This document shows, piece by piece, positions 16,694 to 25,543 of a stretch of DNA of 64,000 bases. Source of the stretch: Rhodanobacteraceae bacterium ZG21-1 (GTDB lineage: Bacteria; Pseudomonadota; Gammaproteobacteria; Xanthomonadales; Rhodanobacteraceae); the NCBI GenBank assembly GCA_021390615.1, contig JAJEJU010000025.1:1302001-1366000 (forward strand). Reading direction: 5' to 3'. The first letter of the stretch is position 1; every line of letters starts with the position of its first letter. The notes under the pieces are model-generated. The model was not told the origin of the DNA. It made no database searches and worked only from the letters and a program-made list of their open reading frames with translations. A program made the position numbers and the translations under genes.

Positions 16694-17743
16694 TCAGTTC
16701 GACTCGGTGAACTGGATGTACGGCGTCGAGCCGCCGGCAGCGCTGCAGCTACCCAGGTTCAGGTTGTTGGTCTCGCCGGTGGTGCCGGCATCCGCGACGC
16801 AGCTCGGCGTGGCCGTGCTGCCGTTGGTCACTGCCACCTTGACCTGCACCGAGGAACCCGAATTGAACTGCGCTTCCGAACCGCCGGCATTGCCGACGAC
16901 GTTGAACTCCGATTCGTACCAGGCAGTCGCCAGGTCGAGGACGCTGTCCTTGGCGGTCAACGTATAGGCCTCGGTCCCGTCGGTGAACACCGCCGTATCG
17001 TTGCCGCCGCTCTTCGCGGTGCCGGTGAGCTTCAGGCTCCCCAGCTGGGTAATCGCCACATCCGGAGCCGAGGTATAGGCGCTGTTCTTCACGCAGTCGC
17101 CCTCGCCGTCGCTTTCCCAGCCGCTCGGGCAGCTCGAGCCATAACCGATCAGCCAATATTCGATAAATACGGCCGCCTCGCCCTGCACGCTGTAATCCGG
17201 CGAATACACATATTGCTGCCAGATCGTGCAGCCCGAATGGCTCTTGCAGGCGGCGGTGGTCTGATCGAAGCTGGAATTGATCTGCAGCGTATATTCATTC
17301 GGCCCCAGAATGCCGCCGCCGCCGAAGGCAGCCACGCCCACGCCTTTCTCGGATTTGACGCCCGTCACCGTCGGGAAAGAACCCACGGTCTGGCTAATCA
17401 GCGACGAGCTCTTGATGACGTAGTCGTTGCCGTTGCCGGTGGTCTCCAGCTGGTTCTTGCCGATCCGGCGCGGCGGCGGCTGATAACGCACCGGCGCGGT
17501 CTTGCAGTCCACCTTCTGCCACAGGATGCTGGGATAAGTGGCGTGGAAGCAGCCTTCGGCAGGCGTGGCGACATGCGCGATATTCTCGCGCCAGTCCGCA
17601 CGAGCCTGAGATTCCGACTGGCTGATCGTCTCGTCGCCTGTCGGCGCGGAGAATGCGGCAGGGGTCCAGGCCACGCACACAAAACCCGCGGCCAAAGCGA
17701 TCTGGATCGCGCGACGAGCGCCGAACTTCATCTTTGCTGGCAT
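16694..17743 (-). CDS. Large secreted protein of unknown function, 349 aa
   Basis: Signal peptide (KMKFGARRAIQIALAAGFVC, cleavage likely after FSA) followed by a beta-rich, glycine/serine/threonine-rich mature domain. Recognisable segments include HATYPSILWQKVDC, QPPPRRIGKNQLETTGNGND, SFPTVTGVKSEKGVG and AAVFIEYWLIGYGSSCPSGW, with paired cysteines (residues near 165-175 and 205-220) that could form disulfides. The mature N-terminus (DWRENIAHVATPAEGCFHA) looks conserved. GAGGATAATTT precedes the ATG. I do not recognise an enzymatic motif; the fold resembles secreted lectin- or protease-like exoproteins only in general composition. Monocistronic, with its own terminator and an AT-rich upstream region. 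Confidence 0.8.
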   Translation of the reverse strand: MPAKMKFGARRAIQIALAAGFVCVAWTPAAFSAPTGDETISQSESQARADWRENIAHVATPAEGCFHATYPSILWQKVDCKTAPVRYQPPPRRIGKNQLETTGNGNDYVIKSSSLISQTVGSFPTVTGVKSEKGVGVAAFGGGGILGPNEYTLQINSSFDQTTAACKSHSGCTIWQQYVYSPDYSVQGEAAVFIEYWLIGYGSSCPSGWESDGEGDCVKNSAYTSAPDVAITQLGSLKLTGTAKSGGNDTAVFTDGTEAYTLTAKDSVLDLATAWYESEFNVVGNAGGSEAQFNSGSSVQVKVAVTNGSTATPSCVADAGTTGETNNLNLGSCSAAGGSTPYIQFTESN

Positions 17744-18331
17744 AAATTATCCTCGGTAGGTTAATTGCGGTTTCGGCCTGGACCATCCAGGGCCTAATGC
17801 GCTGTATATCAAGCACGCGATATCGTCAAACGCCGAAATCGAATTCGTGATGGACCCTTCCTTTACAATTGGCACTGCCGCACAGGCATTAAATATTCGA
17901 AAGAAATTGATGCAAATTCGCAATTTATTGCATGCGCGGAAGCGATTTACTCACGTCGCCGCGCATTAAATGACAAATGCATTGATTAACAGTTATTTAT
18001 GCCAATATCATGCGGTCATATATCGGATCCGTGCGAATTTTGTCCGCAGCGCTTCGACGACACGCCTGAGCAATACGTCGATTACGCAATCATCCGAAGT
18101 ATTCACCGAGCAAGCGGCATGGAGGCAAGCACCGGCAATGACCCTGCAGCATCCCGCCCCGCGTTCGGCTCGCGCCTCTCGCTCAGGCCGGCATTGCGCA
18201 ACACCTATCCATCTTGCCGGGTGTTTGCGCCAGCGCTTCGGAGCCGCCTGATGACGACTTCCGCGTTCTCGCCGATCTGCAGCGCCCACACGCCTGATCA
18301 TCTGATATGGACGTCTGGACGTCCGCACATG
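17744..18331. other. 588-base gap with an AT-rich core
   Basis: Between the secreted-protein gene start and the monooxygenase stop. About 17860-18030 drops to roughly 37-40% GC (22 of 60 bases on the line from 17941), far below the rest. It includes a small palindrome AAATT-CGC-AATTT at 17914-17926. The plus-strand frame 17970-18251 looks non-coding. The AT-rich part may be the promoter of the leftward secreted gene; the remainder holds nothing I can name. Confidence 0.45.
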
Positions 18332-19501
18332 TCAGGCCGCCCCAGCTTCCGAGATCAGCTTTTTTTCCGCCTGATGATTGCGGTACAGCTCGGGCACGAA
18401 TGCCTCGCTGTCATGCGAGAGCTGGGTGGCCGCCGCTTCGGCCGCCTCTTTCGCCATATCCGCGACGCGAGCGAACATCGACGCCTCATGTTCGGCCACC
18501 GCACTGTCCCAGTCCGCGCGCTCGACCAGCAGACGCGCCAGCTCGGCCGCATCCAGCATGGCCTGGTTCACGCCTTCGCCGCCGAAGGGAGACATCACGT
18601 GGGCCGCGTCGCCGATCAGGCTCAACCCACGCCGATGCGCCCAGCAATGACCGACCGGCAAGGCATAGAGCGAGCGCGTCATGAAGTGGTCGTTGCTGGC
18701 GCGGATGAGTTCGAGCAGGCTTGCATCGAAACCATTGAACTCGCGCACCAGTGCTTCGCGCAGCGAAGCCGGTGCCGCCAGGTCGAAGCGAGCCTCGGTC
18801 CAGCCGACCGGCACGCGGAACATCGCATAGCCACGCACGTGGGCGTTGCCGTTGCGCTGGGCGATGATCGCCTTGCCATCCCCCTCCACCCAGAGCTTGC
18901 CTCGGCCGACCAGACGCGACAGCGCCGGGTGGCGTTGGTCAATGTCGTCGATGCCGAATTCGATGAAACTGAGCCCGCAGTACTGCGGCTGATAAGGCGA
19001 CAACAGCGGCCGCAGCCGCGACCAGGTGCCGTCGGCGCCGACCACCAGGTCGTAAGGACCTTCCACGCCGTGTTCGAAGGCCAGCTCCCAGCGCCCGTCG
19101 TCGCGCGGCAACGCCTCGCGCAGGGCGTGGCTCCAGCGCACATAGCCTTCCGGCAAAGAGTCGAGCAGGATGGCGCGCAGCGCGGTGCGATCGACCTCCG
19201 GCCGGTTGCCGGCCGACGCATCTTCGTCCTCGAACAATACGCGACCGGCCTTGTCGAGCACGCGCGAGCCCTGATCCTCATAGCGAGCGATGGCGCGAAA
19301 CGCCGCCTCGAGCCCGGCGCGCCGCAGAGCTTCCTGACCCGACTCCTCGTGCAGATCCAGCGTGCCGCCCTGCGGACGCTCGAGCGGATGCGCCTCGCGC
19401 TCGAACACCGTGGCGGCGATACCATGCACATGCAGCAGGCGGGCCAGGGTGAGTCCGCCGGGACCGCCGCCGACAATGGCGATGTGCAGATTTACGTTCA
19501 T
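18332..19501 (-). CDS. FAD-dependent monooxygenase, TetX/PHBH-like
   Basis: 389 residues, class A flavoprotein hydroxylase. N-terminal dinucleotide fold HIAIVGGGPGGLTLARLL with GxGxxG, the DG motif DLVVGADGTWSRLRPLL, and the GD motif LSLIGDAAHVMSPFGGEGVN that contacts FAD ribityl. The close spacing and sequence PFGGEGVNQAMLDAAELA recall TetX tetracycline-inactivating enzymes and their many relatives, so hydroxylation of an aromatic drug or phenolic is likely. GGAGCG precedes the ATG at 19501; the 15-residue extension is rejected. It is divergent from a MarR gene with a palindrome between them. Confidence 0.9.
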   Translation of the reverse strand: MNVNLHIAIVGGGPGGLTLARLLHVHGIAATVFEREAHPLERPQGGTLDLHEESGQEALRRAGLEAAFRAIARYEDQGSRVLDKAGRVLFEDEDASAGNRPEVDRTALRAILLDSLPEGYVRWSHALREALPRDDGRWELAFEHGVEGPYDLVVGADGTWSRLRPLLSPYQPQYCGLSFIEFGIDDIDQRHPALSRLVGRGKLWVEGDGKAIIAQRNGNAHVRGYAMFRVPVGWTEARFDLAAPASLREALVREFNGFDASLLELIRASNDHFMTRSLYALPVGHCWAHRRGLSLIGDAAHVMSPFGGEGVNQAMLDAAELARLLVERADWDSAVAEHEASMFARVADMAKEAAEAAATQLSHDSEAFVPELYRNHQAEKKLISEAGAA

Positions 19502-19515
19502 CGATCGCTCCGATA

Positions 19516-19533
19516 TATATAGTCTGCTATATA
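19516..19533. promoter_or_regulatory. Palindromic operator between monooxygenase and MarR genes
   Basis: TATATAG-TCTG-CTATATA, two perfect 7-bp arms around 4 bases, occupies the centre of the 65-base divergent gap. The sequence is strikingly AT-rich. It is positioned to control both promoters, as expected for a MarR protein repressing itself and its target. Confidence 0.7.
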
Positions 19534-19566
19534 GAAACATAGCCACCTATTAAGTTCAACGCCAGC

Positions 19567-20046
19567 ATGACCCAAAACGAACTCTCTCCCAATCCCATCA
19601 AGCTCATCGGCCTGGCCAATCGCAGCTTCGCGCGCATCGTCGACGGTCCGTTGCGCGAGCTCGGCTTCGCCATCGGCCAGTTGCCGGTACTGGTGGCGCT
19701 GAAGAAGCATCGCGCCCTGCCGCAGGCCGAACTGGTGCGGCTGGCCCGCGTCGAACAATCCAGCATGGCCCAGCTGCTCAACCGGATGGAGCGCGACGGC
19801 CTGGTCAGGCGCGTGCCCGACCCCAACGACAAGCGCAGCCGGCTGATCTCGTTGACCGTGCGCGCCGAGCAACAGCTGCCGAAGGGCAAGGCGGTGATGG
19901 ATCAGGCCGGCAAAGTGGCGCTGGCCGGCTTCACCGCGGCGGACCTGGAACTGCTGATGGCGCTGCTGTTGCGCATGAACACGAATCTGGACCAGGCGAT
20001 CGACGCCCTCACTGGTACCGGCGCGAACGCTGGACCCGCCGCTTAG
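19567..20046 (+). CDS. MarR-family transcriptional regulator
   Basis: 159 residues. Winged helix-turn-helix typical of MarR: FAIGQLPVLVALKKHRALPQ, then ELVRLARVEQSSMAQLLNRM as the recognition region, and the wing RRVPDPNDKRSRLISL. N- and C-terminal helices form the dimer interface. MarR proteins of this type release DNA on binding phenolic or antibiotic ligands. Divergent from the TetX-like gene, so it most likely represses it through the palindrome at 19516-19533. Confidence 0.9.
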   Translation: MTQNELSPNPIKLIGLANRSFARIVDGPLRELGFAIGQLPVLVALKKHRALPQAELVRLARVEQSSMAQLLNRMERDGLVRRVPDPNDKRSRLISLTVRAEQQLPKGKAVMDQAGKVALAGFTAADLELLMALLLRMNTNLDQAIDALTGTGANAGPAA

Positions 20047-20081
20047 GGCTTCCTGCGCCAGGTCGGCCGCCGCCTTCACGG

Positions 20082-20120
20082 TTGACATAGGCCTCATTGG
20101 AAATGAGAATGCTTCCTATT
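20082..20120 (+). promoter_or_regulatory. Sigma70-like promoter overlapping a Fur-box half site
   Basis: TTGACA at 20082-20087 is a perfect -35; 17 bases later GAGAAT matches four of six -10 positions. The segment AATGAGAATGCTTCCTATT across the -10 has one near-perfect Fur half site (AATGAGAAT). It precedes the four-gene iron-uptake operon, so Fur repression under iron sufficiency is a reasonable inference. Confidence 0.55.
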
Positions 20121-20193
20121 AAATATCCCCGCTAGCGGTCGTCGCTTGCCTCGCCGGCGCCGCGATGGCGGCTGGCCTCGCAAAACCGTCCGC

Positions 20194-20463
20194 ATGCCCC
20201 TGATCGCCCTGATGCTCAATCTCTGCGGCGCCGTGCTGGTCTATCTGACCGCCGCTCGCCAGCAGTTCCTGTCCCGCCCGCTGCCACGCGCGTTTCGCGG
20301 GCTGGCCTTGCCTGCAATGGTCGCAGGCGCGGTCTGGACCATCGACGAGATGGGCTTCGGCGCCGGTCTCTCGGCGACCCTCACCTGCTGGATGCTGACC
20401 TGGGTGCTGCTGCCCTACCTGGCCTGGTGGCGCCAGCCTTCGGCCCGGCCCATCGCTCGATGA
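20194..20463 (+). CDS. Small membrane protein of a TonB iron-uptake operon, DUF3325-like
   Basis: About 89 residues with three hydrophobic segments: PLIALMLNLCGAVLVYLTAA, an RGLALPAMVAGAVWTIDEMG stretch and ATLTCWMLTWVLLPYLAWW. Small proteins of this size and topology, often labelled DUF3325, accompany PepSY proteins and TonB receptors in iron-uptake operons. I assign it mainly by that context. The ATG at 20194 was chosen over a TTG at 20146 that adds an arginine-rich tail. Stop overlaps the next start (ATGA). Confidence 0.65.
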   Translation: MPLIALMLNLCGAVLVYLTAARQQFLSRPLPRAFRGLALPAMVAGAVWTIDEMGFGAGLSATLTCWMLTWVLLPYLAWWRQPSARPIAR

Positions 20464-20720
20464 TCGGCCGCTGCCTCGCCGGCATCCTGCTCGGCTTCCC
20501 GCTCGCCGCCGCGGCGCTCAGCCTGCTGCTGCACCTGCTGCCGCGCGGCGGCGCCGACTATGTGATCCCGCTGCTGATCCTGTTCTTCCCGCTGTGGATC
20601 GCCGTGATGATCGGCGCCTACCTGTTCCGCAGTGGCGCGCGTGCCTGGCTGACGCTGGTCGCAGCCAACGCCATCGCCTACGGCGCGCTGTGGCTGGGCC
20701 GCTCCGCGGCCGGCTGGTGA
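20460..20720 (+). CDS. Small membrane protein of a TonB iron-uptake operon, DUF3649-like
   Basis: 86 residues, three predicted transmembrane segments (GILLGFPLAAAALSLLLHLL, VIPLLILFFPLWIAVMIGAY and AWLTLVAANAIAYGALWLG). The pattern is like DUF3649 family members that sit between DUF3325-like and PepSY genes. The role is unknown; a helper for periplasmic reduction or inner-membrane transfer of iron has been presumed for such operons. Overlaps its predecessor by 4 bases and lies 12 bases before the PepSY gene. Confidence 0.65.
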   Translation: MIGRCLAGILLGFPLAAAALSLLLHLLPRGGADYVIPLLILFFPLWIAVMIGAYLFRSGARAWLTLVAANAIAYGALWLGRSAAGW

Positions 20721-20732
20721 GTTCGCCGCCGC

Positions 20733-22307
20733 ATGAAGTCCGCCACGCTCCGCACCTTCCAGACCGTACACACCTGGGCCGGCCTGATTGCCGGCTTCGC
20801 CCTGTTCGTGGCGTTCTACGCCGGCGCGCTGACGGTGTTCCATGATGACATCGCCACCTGGCAGCATCCGCCGTGGCACACGGCGCGCGACCTCGACATA
20901 CCGGTCGGCACGCTGATCGAACAGCTGCTGGCGCAGCACCCGCAGGCACGCGAGGATTTCGGCATCGTGCTGCCCGGCGCCCACGCGCGGGCCCCTTACG
21001 CCTATTGGCTGGAAAACGGCAGCGCGCGTTTCGCCAGCGCCAGCCAGCTGGCCGCGCCGACGGACGAGCCCCGAAGCGGCGAACTCGCGGACTTCGTATA
21101 CGACCTGCACGACTCGCTCGGGCTGCCGGTGGTCGGTCTGTACCTGATGGGCGTGGTGAGCCTGCTGTACGGACTGGCCCTGGTGTCCGGCCTGTTGATC
21201 CACCTGCCGCAGCTGTTGAAAGATCTGTTCGCGCTGCGCGTCGGCCCCAATCTGAAGCGCCTGTGGCAGGACGCGCACACCGTCATCGGCGTGCTGAGCC
21301 TGCCCTTCCACGTGATCTTCGCGCTGACCGGCGCGGTGTTCTGCCTGCTCGGCGTCACCCTGCTCGCGCTCAACACGCTGGCCTTCGACGGCAAGCTGAC
21401 CGGCGCCTACGCGCAAGCGCTCACCACCGCGCCGGTGATGGCCGCCAGCGGCGAGCCGGCAGTCATGCTCGAGCTGCCGCAGCTGATCGAGCGGGCGCGC
21501 ACGACGGCGCTGGCCAGCGGCGTGTCCAGTTTCGAGCCGGACTACTTGCACTTTACGCATTACGGGGATCGCCACGCGGTGATCGAAGTGCGCGGGCTGT
21601 CGCAACGCACCCTGGGCACCTACGGCAGCGTCGCGCTCGCCGGCGTCGACGGCAGAGTCTTGGCGGCGCATGTCGGCCCCGAGCACAGCCTCAACGGCAT
21701 GAGTTATTCGGTACTGTACGGGCTGCACTTCGGCAGCTACGGCGGCCGCACCGTGCGCTGGCTGTATTTCGTGCTGGGCCTGGCCGGCGCCTTCCTGTTC
21801 TATTCGGGCAACCTGCTGTGGATCGAGTCGCGCCGCCGCCGCCGGCATGTCGACCAGCCACGCCGCACGCGAGTCATGGCGCGCGCCACGCTGGGCGTGT
21901 TCATGGGCAGTTGCCTGGGCATCTCCGGCGCCTTCACTGCGACCTGGATCGCGGAGCGCCTCGGCACCGATCCCGCTGTGCCGCAACAGCTCGCCTGCTA
22001 CGGCCTGTTCCTGGCCGCCTGCGCCTATGCCGGCTTGCGTGCGATCCCGCGTGCCGCGGTCGAGCTGCTGATCGCCATCGCAATCCTCACCGCAGCCACC
22101 GCGCTGCTCGACCTGCTCGGCAACCTGCCGGCCTGGCGCACGCCCTGGCTGCCGGGCACGGCTGCCGTGCTCGGCGTGGACCTGACCGGGCTGGTGCTCG
22201 CCGCCGGCTTCGCTGCGCTCGCGCGGGCCAGCGCGCGGCGCGCGCGGCAAGGCGATCCGCACAGCGTGTGGGCTTTACCGGCGAGGCAACCTGCCCCCAC
22301 TGCTTGA
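20733..22307 (+). CDS. PepSY-associated TM domain iron-uptake protein
   Basis: 524 residues. N-terminal helix with His (RTFQTVHTWAGLIAGFALFV), a periplasmic PepSY-like domain (residues about 50-140), further TM helices with His (DAHTVIGVLSLPFHVIFALTG) and C-terminal TM segments including the YGLHFGSYGG and LYFVLGLAGAFLFYSGNLLW region. Members such as FoxB/PiuB-like proteins reduce or release iron from siderophores at the inner membrane. Conserved histidines in membrane helices fit haem binding. Third gene of the operon ending in the TonB receptor. Confidence 0.88.
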   Translation: MKSATLRTFQTVHTWAGLIAGFALFVAFYAGALTVFHDDIATWQHPPWHTARDLDIPVGTLIEQLLAQHPQAREDFGIVLPGAHARAPYAYWLENGSARFASASQLAAPTDEPRSGELADFVYDLHDSLGLPVVGLYLMGVVSLLYGLALVSGLLIHLPQLLKDLFALRVGPNLKRLWQDAHTVIGVLSLPFHVIFALTGAVFCLLGVTLLALNTLAFDGKLTGAYAQALTTAPVMAASGEPAVMLELPQLIERARTTALASGVSSFEPDYLHFTHYGDRHAVIEVRGLSQRTLGTYGSVALAGVDGRVLAAHVGPEHSLNGMSYSVLYGLHFGSYGGRTVRWLYFVLGLAGAFLFYSGNLLWIESRRRRRHVDQPRRTRVMARATLGVFMGSCLGISGAFTATWIAERLGTDPAVPQQLACYGLFLAACAYAGLRAIPRAAVELLIAIAILTAATALLDLLGNLPAWRTPWLPGTAAVLGVDLTGLVLAAGFAALARASARRARQGDPHSVWALPARQPAPTA

Positions 22308-22376
22308 TCGCCATGACCGGCGAGCATGACCGGCGAGCCCGTGCCAGCCGAATAGGTTTTTTTCCAGGAACTACCC

Positions 22377-24560
22377 ATGAATGCTTTCCACCACGCCTTG
22401 CCCAAGGCTAGTCCGTTGCTACGCCGCGCCATCGCCGCAGGCATCCTGCTGGCGCTCGTCCATGGAGCCGCCTGGGCGGGCGACGCCCCGGACGACAGCA
22501 GCGCCACGCCGCAGGACGCCAAGCAACTCGGCACGGTGACCGTGACCGGCAGCGGCAGCCTCGATCTCTACCGCAGCAATGAAGCCAGCACCGGCGCGCT
22601 GGGCCAGCGCAGCCTGCTCGACACGCCCTTCAGCGTCGGCGCCGCCACCGCCGACCTGATCCAGAACCGCCAGGCGCTGGACATCAACGAGGCTTTCGCC
22701 ACCGACCCCGGCGTGACTCCGCTGGCCAGCGGCTACGCCGGCGAGGCCTCAGGCATCGCCGTGCGCGGCCTGCCGGTGGATACGCTCAACGGCTTCAAGA
22801 TGGACGGCTTGTCGATTCCGAACTGGGGCAGCGATCTGCCGCTGGAGCCGTTCAGTCAGATCGAGCTGCTGAAGGGCCCCGGCGGCTTCATGTACGGCTT
22901 CGGCGCACCCGGCGGCATCCTCAACTTCGTCTCCAAACAGCCGACCCTGCAGCCCTACGCCTCATTCACGCTCGGCTACCTTTCCAACGGGGTGCTGCGC
23001 GAGGCCGCCGATCTCGGCGGCACCCTCGGCGGACCGGGCGGCTGGGGCTTTCGACTCAACCTCGCGCACGAGGACGGCAACACCTTCGTGCAGGACGGCC
23101 ATATCCGCCGCAACGCCGCCTCGCTGGCAGTGACCAAGGACCTGACTTCCAGCCTGCACTGGCACTTCAACAGCATCTACCAGGACCGCGACATGCGCGG
23201 CACCTACTACGGCATCATCCTCGGCCAGGACTACGGCATGTCGCCGCCGGTGCGGGTGCCAGCGCCGTTGCCGGGCGACCAGCGGGTGAGCCAGCCCTAC
23301 ACCGGCTACGCCACCTCGTTCCGCGTCGCCAACACCGGGCTGAAATGGGACATCGCGCCGGACTGGAGCGCCAGCGTGGACTACAGCAACGCCCGGCAGA
23401 CCCGCGAGAACCGCGACAGCGCGCTGATCCTCACCGACAACCAGGGCGGCTACACCGACCTCAACTACCTCGGCTACTCGGTCTACAACTACCAGCAGTG
23501 GCAGGGCATGTTGAATGGCAAGTTCGAGACCGGCGCGTTGCAGCACCAGGTGGTGATCGGCGCTTCCTGGCAGGCGCTGGACGAACACTATCCGAACGGC
23601 AACTTCGCTTCGCAGCAGATCCTCGGCACCGGCAATCTGTTCGACGCCCCGATCTTCGCCAATCCCGGCACGCCGGTCAGCCGCGCCACCTACCTCGCGG
23701 AAACCACCACCCAGCGCACCGTGTTCGCCAGCGACACGGTGAACTTCTCGTCGCAGTGGTCCGCCCTGCTCGGCCTGCGCTACGCCAGCTTCATCGACAA
23801 GGAATACGGTCCGGGCAGCAGCGTGCCCAACGCGCGCTATCAGAAAACCCCGCTGACGCCGACCGCCGCGCTGATCTACAAACCGGTGGCGTCGACCTCG
23901 CTGTACGCCAGCTATGTCGAATCGCTGGAGCAGGCCAGCAGCGCGCCGCAGACCGCGAAGAACGCCTACCAGACCTTCGCCCCCACGCGCAGCAAGCAGT
24001 ACGAGCTGGGCGCCAAGACCGAGCACGACAACTGGAGCGGCAACCTCGCGCTGTTCCGCGTGCAGCGCGGCCTGCAGTATCTCAACAACGACAACGTGTT
24101 CGTGCAGGACGGACAGACCCGCTACCAGGGCATCGACGCCTCCGCGCAAGCCACCCTGGCGAGCAACTGGACCCTGCTTGGCGGCGTGATGTATCTCGAC
24201 GCCACCAACGTCAACGCCGCCGTGGGCGTGGACGGCAAGCGCGCCTACGGGGCGCCGCGCTGGCAGGGCAACCTGTATCTGGAATACGCCGTGCCGCAGC
24301 TGCCCGGACTGGTGCTCAGCGCCGGCGGCCGCTACGTCGGCAACGAGGCGATCGAGGCGGACAACAGCAACTTCATCGGCGCGTACCACACCTTCGACCT
24401 GGGCGCGCGCTACGCCACCACCCTGGACGGCCACGCCGTAGTGTGGCGCGCCGGCATCGACAACCTCACCAACGAGAAGTACTGGCTCACCAGTTGGGGC
24501 TTCATCCTCAACCAGGGCACGCCGAGAACGGTGCGCGCCAGCGTCACCTTCACTCTGTAG
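22377..24560 (+). CDS. TonB-dependent siderophore receptor
   Basis: 727 residues. Signal peptide ending HGAAWA, TonB-box-like QLGTVTVTGS, plug domain (FSVGAATADLIQNRQALDIN, GIAVRGLPVDTLNGFKMDG, IELLKGPGGFMYGFGAPGGI), then the 22-strand barrel. No N-terminal STN signalling domain, so it should not control an ECF sigma factor directly. The barrel ends ...RTVRASVTFTL with Leu as the last residue, whereas Phe is usual. Operon partners and the upstream Fur-box half site point to ferric siderophore uptake; the ligand is unknown. Confidence 0.93.
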   Translation: MNAFHHALPKASPLLRRAIAAGILLALVHGAAWAGDAPDDSSATPQDAKQLGTVTVTGSGSLDLYRSNEASTGALGQRSLLDTPFSVGAATADLIQNRQALDINEAFATDPGVTPLASGYAGEASGIAVRGLPVDTLNGFKMDGLSIPNWGSDLPLEPFSQIELLKGPGGFMYGFGAPGGILNFVSKQPTLQPYASFTLGYLSNGVLREAADLGGTLGGPGGWGFRLNLAHEDGNTFVQDGHIRRNAASLAVTKDLTSSLHWHFNSIYQDRDMRGTYYGIILGQDYGMSPPVRVPAPLPGDQRVSQPYTGYATSFRVANTGLKWDIAPDWSASVDYSNARQTRENRDSALILTDNQGGYTDLNYLGYSVYNYQQWQGMLNGKFETGALQHQVVIGASWQALDEHYPNGNFASQQILGTGNLFDAPIFANPGTPVSRATYLAETTTQRTVFASDTVNFSSQWSALLGLRYASFIDKEYGPGSSVPNARYQKTPLTPTAALIYKPVASTSLYASYVESLEQASSAPQTAKNAYQTFAPTRSKQYELGAKTEHDNWSGNLALFRVQRGLQYLNNDNVFVQDGQTRYQGIDASAQATLASNWTLLGGVMYLDATNVNAAVGVDGKRAYGAPRWQGNLYLEYAVPQLPGLVLSAGGRYVGNEAIEADNSNFIGAYHTFDLGARYATTLDGHAVVWRAGIDNLTNEKYWLTSWGFILNQGTPRTVRASVTFTL

Positions 24561-24605
24561 CGCGCCGGGATGACGCGTCAGGATTGACGAGGCCGAGCGC
24601 CGGCT

Positions 24606-25295
24606 TCAGCGGCGCTCGGGCGGCGGAAAGGCCAGCACCTGATCGGTATAGGTCTCGACCACCATGCTGAAGGGCCGGTTCTCGCCGGTGAACAATACCG
24701 CGCGATGCTGCAGCAGCTGATGCGGGATCTGCAGCGGCCCGTGGCCGTCCGCCGGCAGCTGCGCCGACTGGCCGTCCCAGCCGTCGGGCAGCGGCGACCA
24801 CAGCAGGTCGGCGGACAAGGTCTGACGGCGGAAATGCAGCGGCTGCACCACCTTGCCGAACGGCTCGTCCGAATGATCGAGCTGTTCGTTCATCGCCGCG
24901 GTGAGCCGCGCGGGCACGTACCAGTTGTCGGCATCGGACAGCACCCGGTCGCCGCAGGCCAGCTGCACACGGCGGTAGCGCACCGGCTCGTCCGGACCGA
25001 TCTCGAGCAGGGCGCGGGCGTCCTCCGGCAGTGGCTTGTCCTGGCCCTGCAGCCGATGCGCCACGATGCGCGCCTCGCCGGCCAGGTGATGCTGCCGGCA
25101 CCAGCGCTCCAGCGTCAGGGTCGCGCTGGGATGGCTGAGCAGGTCCGCGTTCAAGCTCTGCAACTCGACCAGCGCCTGGGTGCGTGCCAGCAGGGTGTCC
25201 GGCCAGTCCGGCGGCGTCTCGCGCGCAGCGGCGGGCAGCGAACACAGCTGGGAGGCCAGCACGATCGCGCCATAACGCATCACAGTTGCATTCAT
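24606..25295 (-). CDS. Exported protein resembling chorismate lyase (UbiC-like fold)
   Basis: About 229 residues with a signal peptide (MNATVMRYGAIVLASQLCSL, cleavage near AAA). The mature region echoes UbiC: VRYRRVQLACGDRVLSDADN, WYVPARLT, DEPFGKVVQPLHFRRQTL in the position of the PLG..L motif, and LLQHRAVLFTGENRPFSMVV near the end. Authentic UbiC is cytoplasmic, so an exported member of this fold probably has another ligand. AAGGACAG precedes the ATG at 25295. Convergent with the TonB receptor gene and upstream of nothing recognisable in ubiquinone synthesis. Confidence 0.6.
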   Translation of the reverse strand: MNATVMRYGAIVLASQLCSLPAAARETPPDWPDTLLARTQALVELQSLNADLLSHPSATLTLERWCRQHHLAGEARIVAHRLQGQDKPLPEDARALLEIGPDEPVRYRRVQLACGDRVLSDADNWYVPARLTAAMNEQLDHSDEPFGKVVQPLHFRRQTLSADLLWSPLPDGWDGQSAQLPADGHGPLQIPHQLLQHRAVLFTGENRPFSMVVETYTDQVLAFPPPERR

Positions 25296-25543
25296 CACTG
25301 TCCTTACCTACCCAAACGAGCCGTCGCGCCGGCGCTGCCCCGGCCGTCATTGGCCGGCTGTGGCGCGAGCGGCCATGATAGCCGCATTGCGGCTGGCCCG
25401 GTCTGTCCACGCGCCGGTCGCAACGTCGCAGCGTCCCCACGGCAGGGCGACGGCTGCCAGGGCGGCATGCTCTGGCGGCTGAAAGCATTACCGGGCCGGC
25501 GGCCGGGCGGATCGAGCCGTGCCGCCTGTTCAACGCCCGATCG

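Noticed and set aside
20415..22262. 615-codon minus-strand frame opposite the PepSY gene
   Set aside because: Composition (RGEQ-rich) and position show it is a shadow of the plus-strand iron operon.
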